Source: Zoogloea sp. (GTDB lineage Bacteria > Pseudomonadota > Gammaproteobacteria > Burkholderiales > Rhodocyclaceae). Taken from it: 43,278 nucleotides of DNA. The position numbers and the translations under genes were made by a program. The notes beneath the pieces are model-generated. The model made no database searches, was not told where the DNA came from, and saw only the letters and a program-made list of their open reading frames with translations. Below, piece by piece: positions 23,923 through 32,394 of the stretch (positions within the stretch are counted from its first letter, which is position 1; every line of letters starts with the position of its first letter). The stretch is taken from contig JAKLLO010000059.1 of NCBI GenBank assembly GCA_023150095.1, positions 1 to 43,278 on the forward strand. Direction: 5' to 3'.

Positions 23923-24617
23923 AAACAGCCTCCCTCGTATCCCGCCGCCTCCCCCTTCGTTCCCTGCGCGCCAAGGCCGTCGGCGCCCTGATCCTTGGCC
24001 TGCAACTGTCGATGCCCGCGTTCGCGGCTTCGCAGGATGATTTGTTCAACGCTGCCAAGCTCGGCGATGCGAAGGAAATCGCCCAGGAGGTTGCTCGCGG
24101 TGCCGACCCCAACCTGGCCGACGCCGCCGGCAACACGCTGCTGATCATCGCAGCCCGGGAGGAGCAGCCCAAGGTGGTGGCCGAACTGATCAAGCAACGC
24201 GGCATCAAGCTCGACGCCCGCAATGCTGCGGGCGATTCGGCCCTGATGCTGGCCAGCTTGCGGGGTTATACCGAGGTGGTCGACCTGCTGCTGAAAGCTG
24301 GCGCCCAGTTCAACCACGACGGTTGGAACCCGCTGCTCTACGCCGCCTTTGAAGGCCGCGTGAGTATCGTCGAGATGCTGCTGGCAAAGGGTGCCAACCC
24401 CGATGCGCTGGCGCCCAACCGCAGCACGCCGCTGATGTTTGCGGCCCGCAATGGTCATGAGGATGTGGTTGTTCGTCTGCTCAAGGCTGGCGCGAATGTC
24501 GACCTGAAAAACGACCAGAACGAAACCGCCGACAGCTGGGCAACCAAGTATCGCAACACCGATATCGCCGAGCTGATCCAGACCGAACGCAAGGCTCGGG
24601 CTGGCCGCGCCAAATAA
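23919..24617 (+). CDS. Secreted ankyrin-repeat protein
   Basis: 232 residues: a Sec signal peptide (cleavage after SMPAFA), then about five ankyrin repeats (for example NAAGDSALMLASLRGYTEVVDLLL and RSTPLMFAARNGHEDVVVRLL) and a basic tail. Periplasmic protein-binding is the likely role; no partner can be named. It is the last gene of the mltG operon, starting on ATGA of tatD. Confidence 0.9.
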   Translation: MKTASLVSRRLPLRSLRAKAVGALILGLQLSMPAFAASQDDLFNAAKLGDAKEIAQEVARGADPNLADAAGNTLLIIAAREEQPKVVAELIKQRGIKLDARNAAGDSALMLASLRGYTEVVDLLLKAGAQFNHDGWNPLLYAAFEGRVSIVEMLLAKGANPDALAPNRSTPLMFAARNGHEDVVVRLLKAGANVDLKNDQNETADSWATKYRNTDIAELIQTERKARAGRAK

Positions 24618-24657
24618 GGCCTACGAGCAGGCCCCACGCCTTGCCTGCCCGCAGCCA

Positions 24658-24834
24658 TCAATATCGGCCGTGCCCGAGGCGCCAGGGGAGAGACGGTGCC
24701 ACCCGGCGCAGTACACCAGCGATGATCACGGCGAGCAGGGCAGGCACCAGGGCATGGTCGCCCTGGCCGCCGGCCAGCAGAACGCCAACGATTACGCCGC
24801 TCACCATCAGAATCCGGCAGATCAAGGTTTCCAT
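24658..24834 (-). CDS. Small hydrophobic protein (58 residues), unrecognised
   Basis: The ATG at 24834 is preceded by a near-ideal AGGAG at a six-base spacing (GAAAGGAGACTTCG). The product METLICRILMVSGVIVGV... has two hydrophobic segments (about 5-21 and 29-43) and an Arg-rich, positively charged tail (RRVAPSLPWRLGHGRY), consistent with a small inner-membrane protein. No family is recognised. It is convergent with the ankyrin gene, with the stop 40 bp from that gene's end, and divergent from the recombinase locus. The strong ribosome-binding site is the main support. Confidence 0.55.
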   Translation of the reverse strand: METLICRILMVSGVIVGVLLAGGQGDHALVPALLAVIIAGVLRRVAPSLPWRLGHGRY

Positions 24835-24930
24835 CGAAGTCTCCTTTCAGCATGACAGGTGCCCCGCAGGGGCATTGAGGTGAGATGCGCAGACCTTGCC
24901 GGAGCTATAAAGCCCGATAACTGGTTACGC

Positions 24931-24964
24931 ATCCGATAGCTGTAAGTATATACAGCTATCGGAT
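24931..24964. repeat. Perfect 14-bp inverted repeat with 6-bp centre (candidate recombinase site or operator)
   Basis: Arms ATCCGATAGCTGTA (24931-24944) and TACAGCTATCGGAT (24951-24964) are exact reverse complements around AGTATA. A diverged arm copy, CCGATAACTG, sits at 24914-24923. The layout (two inverted arms around a 6-bp centre) matches the architecture of tyrosine-recombinase core sites such as dif; it could equally be a dimeric repressor operator or a hairpin. It lies 70 bp upstream of the recombinase gene. Confidence 0.7.
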
Positions 24965-25034
24965 TTCTGCAAGCGCGTCGTGTGCGCGCCCGCGTCTTCG
25001 GTCATGAGCGCGGACTCGGGCTAAACTTGAGCCC

Positions 25035-26299
25035 ATGAAAAAGAAGACCGCGCCTGTTTCCGAGGCTTCCCACCCCGTCGCGCCTCCGCTTGTTCCGATC
25101 CGCCCGCTCGACGAGATCGAGATCCCCGCCGATCTCAATGGCCGGCAAGGCGTTAACCGGGCCGACCCGGCCCGACTGCAGATCAATGCCGACAACGACG
25201 CGGACGCGATCCGCTGTTTCCTGGCCGAGTACGATCGGTCCCTCGGCACGCTGCGCATTTATCAGCGGGAGTGCGAGCGGCTGCTGTTGTGGTCGCTCAA
25301 CGATTGCGGCAAGCCGATCTCCAGCCTCAACCGGCAGGATTTCGAGGGCTATCTGAACTTCCTGGCCGACCCACAGCCCGCGCAGCTCTGGTGCGGGCCC
25401 AAGGCCGACCGGCGCACCGAGAAGTGGCGCCCGTTTGTCGGGCCGCTGTCTGAAAGCGCGGTGCTCACCGCGATTGCGGCGATCAATTCGTTGATGCGCT
25501 ATCTGGTCGATGCCGGTTATCTGGCGGGCAACCCCCTCGGGCTCATCCGGCAGCGCCGTCGCAAGATGTCCGCCGAGGCGGCCGGGCCGCTGCGGGCGGT
25601 GGCGAGCACCGACGAGGTCGAGAAGATCGAACGTTTTCTCGATGCCCAGATGTGGCAGGCGGTGACGGCTGCCATCGAGGCAATGCCGCGCGATTCGGAG
25701 CGGGGCCGTGACGAATACGAACGGGCACGTTTTCTTGCGGCCACGCTCTACATGCTGGCGCCCCGCGCTGGGGAACTCGAAAGTCACCGGATGAACAGCT
25801 TCCGCGAAGAGCGGGGGCTGTGGTGGTGGCACGTGGTGGGGAAGGGCGGCAAGAAGGCGAAGGTGCCGGTGGCTGACGACATGCTCCAGGCGCTGATCCG
25901 CTCCAGGCGCTGATCCGTTACCGCAAATACCTCGGTCTGAGCGCAGTGCCCCGGCGGGACGACGCCACGCCGATCCTGGTGTCGGTGAAGGACGGTAGCC
26001 CGATCACTGCGCGGCGCCTCAATCAGATCCTGAAGAAGATATTCAGCGCCGCGGCCGATCTGCTCCCGGCTGATGCGGAGCACAAGAAGGAGAAGCTCCG
26101 CGCGGCATCGGCCCACTGGGGGCGCCACACGGGGATCACGGCCAAGCTCGACAGCGGCATCGACGAGCGCTATGTGCAGAAGGATGTGCGGCACACGGAC
26201 GCCCGGACGACCCAGCGCTACATCCACGAGGAAGAGGAGCGCTGGCACGACGAAGCGCAGAAGCAGCGCCTGCCGTGGGCTGGCGGGAAGCCGGATTAG
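25035..26299 (+). pseudogene. Tyrosine recombinase/phage-type integrase, frameshifted
   Basis: An SAM-like N-terminal DNA-binding domain (about 55-160) and a catalytic domain are split over two frames. The first part (25035-25913) holds Arg I in LAPRAGELE (about residue 244) and the Lys strand GKGGKKAKVPV. The second part, to 26299, holds HWGRHTG (HxxR), VRHTDA (His) and the TTQRYIH tyrosine. The break coincides with an exact 17-bp tandem duplication at 25884-25917; removing one copy restores a single 415-residue protein reading DMLQALIRYRKYLGL across the junction. As written the product would lack the nucleophile and be inactive. A sequencing or assembly error, or reversible slippage, are alternatives. 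Confidence 0.88.
25884..25917 (+). repeat. Exact 17-bp tandem duplication causing the integrase frameshift
   Basis: CTCCAGGCGCTGATCCG occurs twice back to back (25884-25900 and 25901-25917). Seventeen is not a multiple of three, so the second copy shifts the frame and gives the stop at 25911-25913. Confidence 0.95.
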
Positions 26300-26359
26300 C
26301 CCGTTGGCCCTGAAGGTGACATAAGGCTTTGAGGATTTCCGGGGCTGCTGTGGCGTGGT

Positions 26360-26401
26360 TGACGAATCGTCATGAAGATTACGTTTTCCGGACGTATACG
26401 T
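26360..26401. promoter_or_regulatory. Palindromes upstream of the KfrA-like gene (candidate operators)
   Basis: Two short symmetric elements lie 55-97 bp before the ATG: TGACG-AAT-CGTCA (26360-26372) and ACGTATACGT (26392-26401), the latter a perfect 10-bp palindrome next to TAATGT, a possible -10. KfrA proteins of plasmids repress their own promoter by binding repeated sites, so autoregulation is a fair guess here. Confidence 0.45.
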
Positions 26402-26456
26402 ATGGTAATGTTCCTGTGTTGCACTAATTTGCATTTTCGAAACAAGGGAACGAACC

Positions 26457-27500
26457 ATGGCCCGCAGCAGTAGTGTCACGTTCGAGGCGGTCGAGCAGAT
26501 CTGTTTTCAGTTGCTCTCGCAAGGAGAGAACCCGTCGTTCAACCTCGTCTATGCCGAGCTCGGCAACAAGGGCTCGAGCGAGATCGTCCAGCGCTACATC
26601 GACCAGTGGCGTCGCGAGACGGGTGCCGCCTTCTTTCGTCAGCGCAGCATTCCGGGGATGCCCGACGAGCTGATCTCGGCGACGGATTCGTTCATGAGCA
26701 AGATGTGGTCGCTGTCGCTTCAGCAGGCCGACCAGATTCTGGCCGCCCAGCGCCAGGATCTGGAGCAGGAGCGCGAAGCCCTGCGCCAGCGCTTCCAGGA
26801 AGCCGATGACCGCATCCGCCAGCTCGAAGCCGTGGGTGCCACTGCGTCCCGGCAGATCGCGCTGCTGGAGCAGGAGGTGGGTAGCCGCGACAGCACGATC
26901 AGCGACCTGCGCAGCCAGGCGCTGGAGTTTCTTCGCCAGCGTGAAGGGCTTGAAAACCGCGTGCGCCAGCTCGAAGAAGCCGCCGAGGCGAGGGAACAGA
27001 AATTCACCGCAGAGTCCGAGCGGATGGTGCGCCTGCTCCAGTCCGACCGGGATCGCTACAGCGCGTCCCTGAAGGATGAGCAGGAGCGGGGCGCCCAGGA
27101 GCGGGAGCTGCTGCTCAAGCAGATCGAGACGGCCCGCCAGGAAAAGGTGGCCGATCTGATGGCGATGCGCCAGCAGATCGCCAATCGCGAAGACCGGGAG
27201 GCGCGCCAGCGCGAGCAGACCGAGGAAGCCAAGGCGGCCCTGCGCGAAGCGGTGTCGAAGACCCGCCAGATCGAAACTTCGCTGGCTGCCGCCGAAGGGC
27301 GGATCGAGCGCCTGCAGGCCCAGCTCAAGACCGCCAGCGAGGCGGCCCATGGCAAGGAATCCGCCGTGGCTGCGGCGGAAGCCCGGGCGAGGGCAGTCGA
27401 GGAAGTGCGGCTTGCCGAGACGGCCCGCGCCCAGCGGGCCGAGGCCAATCTCGCCGAAGCGCTGGCGGAGCTGGCCCAGCTCAGGAAACAGAAAGCCTGA
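26457..27500 (+). CDS. KfrA-like DNA-binding coiled-coil protein
   Basis: 347 residues. The first 115 (TFEAVEQICFQLLSQGENPSFNLVYAELGNKGS, then VQRYIDQWRRE) match the KfrA N-terminal helix-turn-helix region. Residues about 95-345 are one long heptad-rich coiled coil dense in E, Q, R and A. Plasmid KfrA organises and segregates DNA and represses its own gene; chromosomal relatives are often next to integrases, as here. AAGGGA eight bases before the ATG supports the start. The gene is followed by two hairpins. Confidence 0.85.
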   Translation: MARSSSVTFEAVEQICFQLLSQGENPSFNLVYAELGNKGSSEIVQRYIDQWRRETGAAFFRQRSIPGMPDELISATDSFMSKMWSLSLQQADQILAAQRQDLEQEREALRQRFQEADDRIRQLEAVGATASRQIALLEQEVGSRDSTISDLRSQALEFLRQREGLENRVRQLEEAAEAREQKFTAESERMVRLLQSDRDRYSASLKDEQERGAQERELLLKQIETARQEKVADLMAMRQQIANREDREARQREQTEEAKAALREAVSKTRQIETSLAAAEGRIERLQAQLKTASEAAHGKESAVAAAEARARAVEEVRLAETARAQRAEANLAEALAELAQLRKQKA

Positions 27501-27516
27501 AACGCCCCGGGGGCGG

Positions 27517-27542
27517 GCAAGCGTCGATATTCCGACGTTTGC
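27517..27542. terminator. Hairpin after the KfrA-like gene
   Basis: GCAAGCGTCG (27517-27526) pairs with CGACGTTTGC (27533-27542) with one G-T pair and a six-base loop, 17 bp after the stop codon. Confidence 0.5.
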
Positions 27543-27559
27543 TCACCCCCGGTTTGACG

Positions 27560-27588
27560 ATGGCCGCGGCTCAGGCAGCGGCCATTTT
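27560..27588 (+). terminator. Rho-independent terminator for the KfrA-like gene
   Basis: ATGGCCGC (27560-27567) pairs perfectly with GCGGCCAT (27578-27585), followed by TTTT, just before the convergent asparagine-synthetase-like gene ends. Confidence 0.7.
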
Positions 27589-27593
27589 CACGT

Positions 27594-29381
27594 TCAGCGG
27601 GTGGCCGGCGCGTGCTTGTCCAGCCACTGGCCGAGCATCATCGAGATCCACACCATCTCGCCGTAGTAGCCCGGGTAGGCCGGCAGGTGGGTGGAGAACA
27701 GCTCGCTCACGAAATCCTTGCGCAGGATGTTGCGCTCGACCAGCACGTCGAGGGATTCACGGGCCAGCTTGTCGAGGCCCTTGTGCTTGAGCACCCAGTG
27801 GCCGTAGGGCAGACCGAAGCCTTGTTTCTTCTTGGTGATGATCTCGGGCGGCAGGAAATCCTTCAGGGCTTCCTTGAAGAACCAGCGCAGCTGCAGGCCC
27901 TTGAGTTTGTACTCGGGCGGCAGCTGAAGCGAGAAATCCAGCAGCGCGTCGTCGAGGAGCGGGAAGATCACGTTCATGCCCGCAAGGCGGGTGCTGCCGA
28001 TCACCTTGGGCAGGTCGTTGTCGGCCAGCGTGAAGCGCCAGTCGAAGTTGAGCATCTTGTTCACCAGCGCATGGGCGGTGGTGTTTTGCCAGACGCGGCG
28101 CTGCAGCTTGACCGGCGCGTCGGTGTCGACGCCGGCGAGGAAATCCTTCGGGAAGACGTTGTCCATCCCCAGGCGGTAGATCAGGTTGTACTGGGCGGTG
28201 CGCTCGGGCAGCGGCGTGGTGGCCTGCTCGATGTAGCTGGCGGCCTTGCGCATCAGCGGCAGCTTGCCCAGAGGCGTCTGCATGATGACGGGTTCGAGGA
28301 GCGCGCTCTTGATGAGGCCGGGCACGTTCTCGTAGTAGCCGAACACGCGCTGCTTGGCGTAGCGGGTGTTGCCGCCGAAGAGTTCGTCACCACCGTCGCC
28401 GGCGAACATCTTGCGGTGGCCGTCATCGTGGGCGAGCTTGGCGCACAGGTAGGCGGGCAGCACCGACGAGTTGCCGAAGGGTTGGTCGTAGGACGTGGCG
28501 ACGCTGGGAATGTTGGCGACCAGGTCGTCGGAGGTGATGTAGTACGGGACGTGCTTCACGCCGAAATGCTTGGCGGCGATCTTGGCGAACTCCATCTCGT
28601 CGTAGCCTTCGGCCTCGAAGCCGATGGAGTAGGCGGTGACCGGGTTGCCGCTCTTGGCGAGCATGCCGACGACGGTGGAGCTGTCGGTGCCGCCGGAGAG
28701 GAAGGCACCCACCGAGGCGCCGTCGAGTTCGCGTTCGACGGCGGACTTGATCAGCGTCTTGAAGGTGGCGGCGCTGCTGGCAAAATCCGCACTGGCGGGT
28801 TCGTCGAAGCGGGGCTGCCACCAGGCGACGAGCTGGGTGCGCTCCTTGTTGGCGCTCAGGCGGGCGCCCGGCTCGAGACGGAAGATGTCCTTGAAGATGG
28901 TGCCGGGCGCCGGGATCGCGTGGAAGTACAGGTAGTCGAACACGCCCTGGCGATCGATCTCGCGGCGCAGCGCGGGCACTTCGTTGGCCTTGTCGGCAAA
29001 GCTCAGGCGGCGGCCTTCGCTGGCGTAGCAGAAGCCGTAGGTGTTGAAGCGGTCGGAAGCCAGCCCGAGGTGGCCCTTGGCGAGATCGATCCACAGCAGC
29101 GCAAAACGCCCTTCGAGGCCAGCGATGAAGGCGTCCGGCGATTCGCAGAGCTGGGCGATCGCGGCGGTCCAGCCGTCCTGCGCGACACGGCGGCCGAGGG
29201 CTGCATCACGAAATCGCGGCTCGCCCTGCAGCAGCATCAGCTGCGCGCCATTGGCAAAAGCCGCCACGCGGGTGCCGTCGTGCTGAAGTTGAAGGCCCGG
29301 CAGCGAGATGTCCCGGAGGTCGAGCCGGTCAAAATTCTGGTTGCGGTCGAGGGTGTCGAAATCGATAAAGCCGCGGATCAT
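27594..29381 (-). CDS. Asparagine-synthetase-like amidotransferase lacking the glutaminase Cys
   Basis: 595 residues: an N-terminal Ntn-type glutaminase-like domain (1-190) and an ATP-pyrophosphatase synthase domain with SGGTDSS at 229-235 and GDGGDELFGGN at 328-338. In AsnB the mature protein begins with the catalytic Cys2; here it begins MIRGFID and no early Cys is seen, so glutamine hydrolysis is probably lost. It may use ammonia or serve another amidation or adenylation, for example of a surface polysaccharide. The gene stands alone, with no asparagine or polysaccharide genes beside it. The upstream ribosome-binding site is weak, and an upstream start with a Cys was not found. Confidence 0.85.
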   Translation of the reverse strand: MIRGFIDFDTLDRNQNFDRLDLRDISLPGLQLQHDGTRVAAFANGAQLMLLQGEPRFRDAALGRRVAQDGWTAAIAQLCESPDAFIAGLEGRFALLWIDLAKGHLGLASDRFNTYGFCYASEGRRLSFADKANEVPALRREIDRQGVFDYLYFHAIPAPGTIFKDIFRLEPGARLSANKERTQLVAWWQPRFDEPASADFASSAATFKTLIKSAVERELDGASVGAFLSGGTDSSTVVGMLAKSGNPVTAYSIGFEAEGYDEMEFAKIAAKHFGVKHVPYYITSDDLVANIPSVATSYDQPFGNSSVLPAYLCAKLAHDDGHRKMFAGDGGDELFGGNTRYAKQRVFGYYENVPGLIKSALLEPVIMQTPLGKLPLMRKAASYIEQATTPLPERTAQYNLIYRLGMDNVFPKDFLAGVDTDAPVKLQRRVWQNTTAHALVNKMLNFDWRFTLADNDLPKVIGSTRLAGMNVIFPLLDDALLDFSLQLPPEYKLKGLQLRWFFKEALKDFLPPEIITKKKQGFGLPYGHWVLKHKGLDKLARESLDVLVERNILRKDFVSELFSTHLPAYPGYYGEMVWISMMLGQWLDKHAPATR

Positions 29382-29803
29382 GGATATGCTGCGCTCTCGG
29401 AGTAAGTTCGGGTCGCTGGAAACGGGAAGGCAACCGGCATGTTGATGGAAGTCGGGTAAGGTTATCCTCGCCGGATTTGACTGGCGCGGACAAAGTTGTC
29501 GGCCGAGGAAAAAATATCTGGCCCGAAAGGCTGAATCCAGTCGCAGCGGCGTGCAATGCCGCGCGTCCCCGCTATTTCAAAGCCCGCGAAGGGTAGCAAA
29601 TGATCATGATGTTGGCACGCTCACGTAACCGTTTTTGTTGATTTGGTCTAAAGCCGCCCGACGTTCCGGTTTTGTCCGTGGGCGGCAGGCGGATCCGGCT
29701 GGGCGGTGGGTCGGCAGCCCGGCATGGCGAAAGGCGCGCAAAACGGGGGTGGCTATACAAAAAGATGGTTTTGAATTAGGATGATACGTTGTTACTGGAT
29801 ACC
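29382..29803. other. Intergenic region between asn-like gene and argF
   Basis: About 420 bp without a supportable gene. It should contain the divergent promoters of both neighbours. Short open frames on the minus strand (for example 29572-29760) lack ribosome-binding sites and family resemblance. No riboswitch or clear sigma-54 motif was found. Confidence 0.5.
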
Positions 29804-29836
29804 AAACGGCGGCGTGAGCTGCCGTTTCGCCTTTTT
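29804..29836 (+). terminator. Terminator-like hairpin in the argF leader
   Basis: AAACGGCGGC (29804-29813) pairs with GCTGCCGTTT (29818-29827), including one G-T pair, around a GTGA (GNRA-type) tetraloop. A T5 run follows at 29832-29836. It lies 78 bp upstream of argF. It could end a short upstream transcript or act as an attenuator for argF. Confidence 0.65.
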
Positions 29837-29914
29837 GTCGGGCGGGCTTTTCGCCGGGAGCGTCTGACAGACCCGCCCACTTGCCTGACGGCACCATAAT
29901 GAAGAACGAGTGCC

Positions 29915-30841
29915 ATGAACGCACCGAGACACTACCTACAGTTCAAAGATTTCACTCGCGCCGAGTACGACTATCTCTTTGCCCGCACCCGCTGGATCAA
30001 GGAGAAGTTCAAGCGCTACGAACCCCATCACCCGCTGTTCGACCGGACGCTGGTGATGATCTTCGAGAAGGCCAGCACGCGCACGCGGTTGTCCTTCGAG
30101 GCGGGGATGCAGCAGCTCGGCGGCTCGGCCATCTACCTCAACACGCGTGATTCCCAGCTCGGCCGCGGCGAACCCGTCGAAGACGCCGCCCAGGTGATCT
30201 CTCGGATGAGCGACATCGTGATGATCCGCACCTTCGAGCAGTCGATCATCGAGCGCTTCGCCGAATACTCCCGCGTGCCGGTGATCAACGGCCTCACCAA
30301 CGAATTCCACCCCTGCCAGATCCTGGCCGACATCTTCACCTTCATCGAGCATCGCGGCTCGATCCAGGGCAAGACGGTGGCGTGGGTCGGCGACGGCAAC
30401 AACATGTGCAACACCTGGCTGCAGGCGGCCGAGCTGCTGGATTTCAAGGTCCACGTCTCGACGCCGCCGGGCTACGAGTTCTGCCCCGAACTCGCCGGTG
30501 TGCAGGGCTCCGACCACTTCGTGCGCTTCGCCGATCCGATGGACGCCTGCCGTGGCGCCGACCTGGTGACCACCGACGTGTGGACCAGCATGGGCTTCGA
30601 GGCCGAGAACGACGAGCGCATGCGTGACTTCGCCGACTGGCGGGTCGACGCCGACATGATGCAGGTGGCCAGCCCTGACGCGCTGTTCATGCACTGCCTG
30701 CCGGCCCATCGCGGCGAGGAAGTCACGGCCGAAGTCATCGACGGCCCGCAGTCGGTGGTGTGGGACGAGGCCGAAAACCGCCTCCACGCCCAGAAGGCCC
30801 TGATGGAATTCCTGATGATCGGCAAGGTCGAAAACGACTGA
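29915..30841 (+). CDS. argF: Ornithine carbamoyltransferase
   Basis: Makes citrulline from ornithine and carbamoyl phosphate in arginine synthesis. The 308 residues show the carbamoyl-phosphate site FEKASTRTRLSFE, the HPCQ motif (FHPCQILAD), DVWTSMG and the ornithine loop HCLPAHRGEEV. Followed by argG after 58 bp, so the two steps ornithine to argininosuccinate lie together. Confidence 0.97.
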   Translation: MNAPRHYLQFKDFTRAEYDYLFARTRWIKEKFKRYEPHHPLFDRTLVMIFEKASTRTRLSFEAGMQQLGGSAIYLNTRDSQLGRGEPVEDAAQVISRMSDIVMIRTFEQSIIERFAEYSRVPVINGLTNEFHPCQILADIFTFIEHRGSIQGKTVAWVGDGNNMCNTWLQAAELLDFKVHVSTPPGYEFCPELAGVQGSDHFVRFADPMDACRGADLVTTDVWTSMGFEAENDERMRDFADWRVDADMMQVASPDALFMHCLPAHRGEEVTAEVIDGPQSVVWDEAENRLHAQKALMEFLMIGKVEND

Positions 30842-30899
30842 CACCGAAATACGACAAGATTGATTCAAGACTCATCTACTCATTAGCAGAAAGCAGGAC

Positions 30900-32129
30900 A
30901 TGAGCGACGTTAATAAAGTGGTGCTTGCCTACTCGGGCGGGCTGGATACCTCGGTGATCCTCAAGTGGCTGCAGGACACCTATCAATGCGAAGTGGTGAC
31001 CTTCACCGCCGACCTCGGCCAGGGCGAAGAGCTCGAACCCGCCCGCGCCAAGGCGCTGCAGTTCGGCATCAAGCCGGAGAACATCTTCATCGACGACCTG
31101 CGTGAGGAGTTCGTCCGCGACTTCGTCTTCCCGATGTTCCGCTGCAACACCGTCTATGAAGGCGAGTACCTGCTGGGCACCTCCATCGCCCGTCCGCTGA
31201 TCGCCAAGCGCCAGATTGAGATCGCCCGCCTGACCGGCGCCGACGCTGTCTCCCACGGCGCGACCGGCAAGGGCAACGACCAGGTCCGCTTCGAGCTCGG
31301 CTACTACGCGCTGATGCCCGGCGTGAAGGTCATCGCCCCGTGGCGCGAATGGGATCTGCTGTCCCGCGAAAAGCTGCTGGCCTACGCCGAGAAGAACGGC
31401 ATCCCCATCGAGATGAAGCACAAGCAGGGCGGCTCGCCCTACTCGATGGACGCCAACCTGCTGCACATCTCCTTCGAAGGCCGTCACCTGGAAGACCCGT
31501 CCGCCGAGGCCGAGGAATCCATGTGGCGCTGGACGGTGTCCCCGGAAGCCGCGCCGGATGCCGCCGAGTACGTCGATCTCGAGTTCGAGAAGGGCGATCT
31601 GGTCGCCATCAACGGCACCCGCATGAAGGCCCACGAACTCCTCGCCAAGCTCAACGAGCTGGGTGGCAAGCACGGCATCGGCCGCCTCGATCTGGTCGAG
31701 AACCGCTACGTCGGCATGAAGTCCCGCGGCTGCTACGAAACCCCGGGCGGCACCATCCTGCTGCGCGCCCACCGCGCCATCGAGTCCATCACCCTCGACC
31801 GTGAAGTCGCCCACCTCAAGGACGACCTCATGCCGCGCTACGCCAGCATGATCTACACCGGCTACTGGTGGTCGCCCGAGCGTCTGGCGCTGCAGGCCCT
31901 GATCGACCAGACCCAGCAGACCGTCAATGGCTGGGTCCGCATCAAGCTCTACAAGGGCAATGTGATCGTCGTCGCGCGCGATTCCAAGACCGATTCGCTG
32001 TTCGACCCGACCATCGCCACCTTCGAAGACGACCAGGGCGCCTACAACCAGAAGGACGCCCACGGCTTCATCCGTCTCAACGCGCTGCGCATGCGCATTG
32101 CGGCCAACGCGAAGAACAAGCGGGGCTGA
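30900..32129 (+). CDS. argG: Argininosuccinate synthase
   Basis: Condenses citrulline and aspartate with ATP. 409 residues with the N-type ATP-pyrophosphatase loop [10 protein letters not shown], the [11 protein letters not shown] stretch and [15 protein letters not shown], all typical. The ribosome-binding sequence (AGGA) sits unusually close to the ATG. The gene is a normal length and follows argF directly. Confidence 0.97.
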   Translation: MSDVNKVVLAYSGGLDTSVILKWLQDTYQCEVVTFTADLGQGEELEPARAKALQFGIKPENIFIDDLREEFVRDFVFPMFRCNTVYEGEYLLGTSIARPLIAKRQIEIARLTGADAVSHGATGKGNDQVRFELGYYALMPGVKVIAPWREWDLLSREKLLAYAEKNGIPIEMKHKQGGSPYSMDANLLHISFEGRHLEDPSAEAEESMWRWTVSPEAAPDAAEYVDLEFEKGDLVAINGTRMKAHELLAKLNELGGKHGIGRLDLVENRYVGMKSRGCYETPGGTILLRAHRAIESITLDREVAHLKDDLMPRYASMIYTGYWWSPERLALQALIDQTQQTVNGWVRIKLYKGNVIVVARDSKTDSLFDPTIATFEDDQGAYNQKDAHGFIRLNALRMRIAANAKNKRG

Positions 32130-32138
32130 TCGGCCGGC

Positions 32139-32372
32139 ATGGATCCCAACGACGTATTCGTCTTCGGGCTGACCGTCGCAGAGTTCGAGGAAATCTCCCT
32201 CAAGGTCTGCGTCGGCGGCCTGATCGCCTACATGGTCTTCATCATCGGCCACCTCGCCTGGGAATCCAAGGCTGGCAAGTATGGTGCGATCTGGATGTTC
32301 GTCGGGTTGGGGGTCGGCTTCATCGGCTTCATGGCCAAGGGCATCATCCAGCGGCTGCTCGGCATCGAATAA
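32139..32372 (+). CDS. DUF2788-type small membrane protein
   Basis: 77 residues with two membrane segments (about 22-39 and 50-66) and a conserved-looking N-terminus ([27 protein letters not shown]). It resembles the DUF2788 family of proteobacterial membrane proteins, judged by eye. It follows argG by nine bp and is probably co-transcribed. Function unknown. Confidence 0.75.
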   Translation: MDPNDVFVFGLTVAEFEEISLKVCVGGLIAYMVFIIGHLAWESKAGKYGAIWMFVGLGVGFIGFMAKGIIQRLLGIE

Positions 32373-32394
32373 CCTCAACTTTTGTAGTGACAAA

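Noticed and set aside
29600..29640. Sigma-54 promoter resemblance (TGGCACG)
   Set aside because: The second element (TTGC) is absent at the required spacing.
29572..29760. Minus-strand ORF in the gap before argF
   Set aside because: No ribosome-binding site, no hydrophobic or domain pattern, and composition unlike neighbouring genes.
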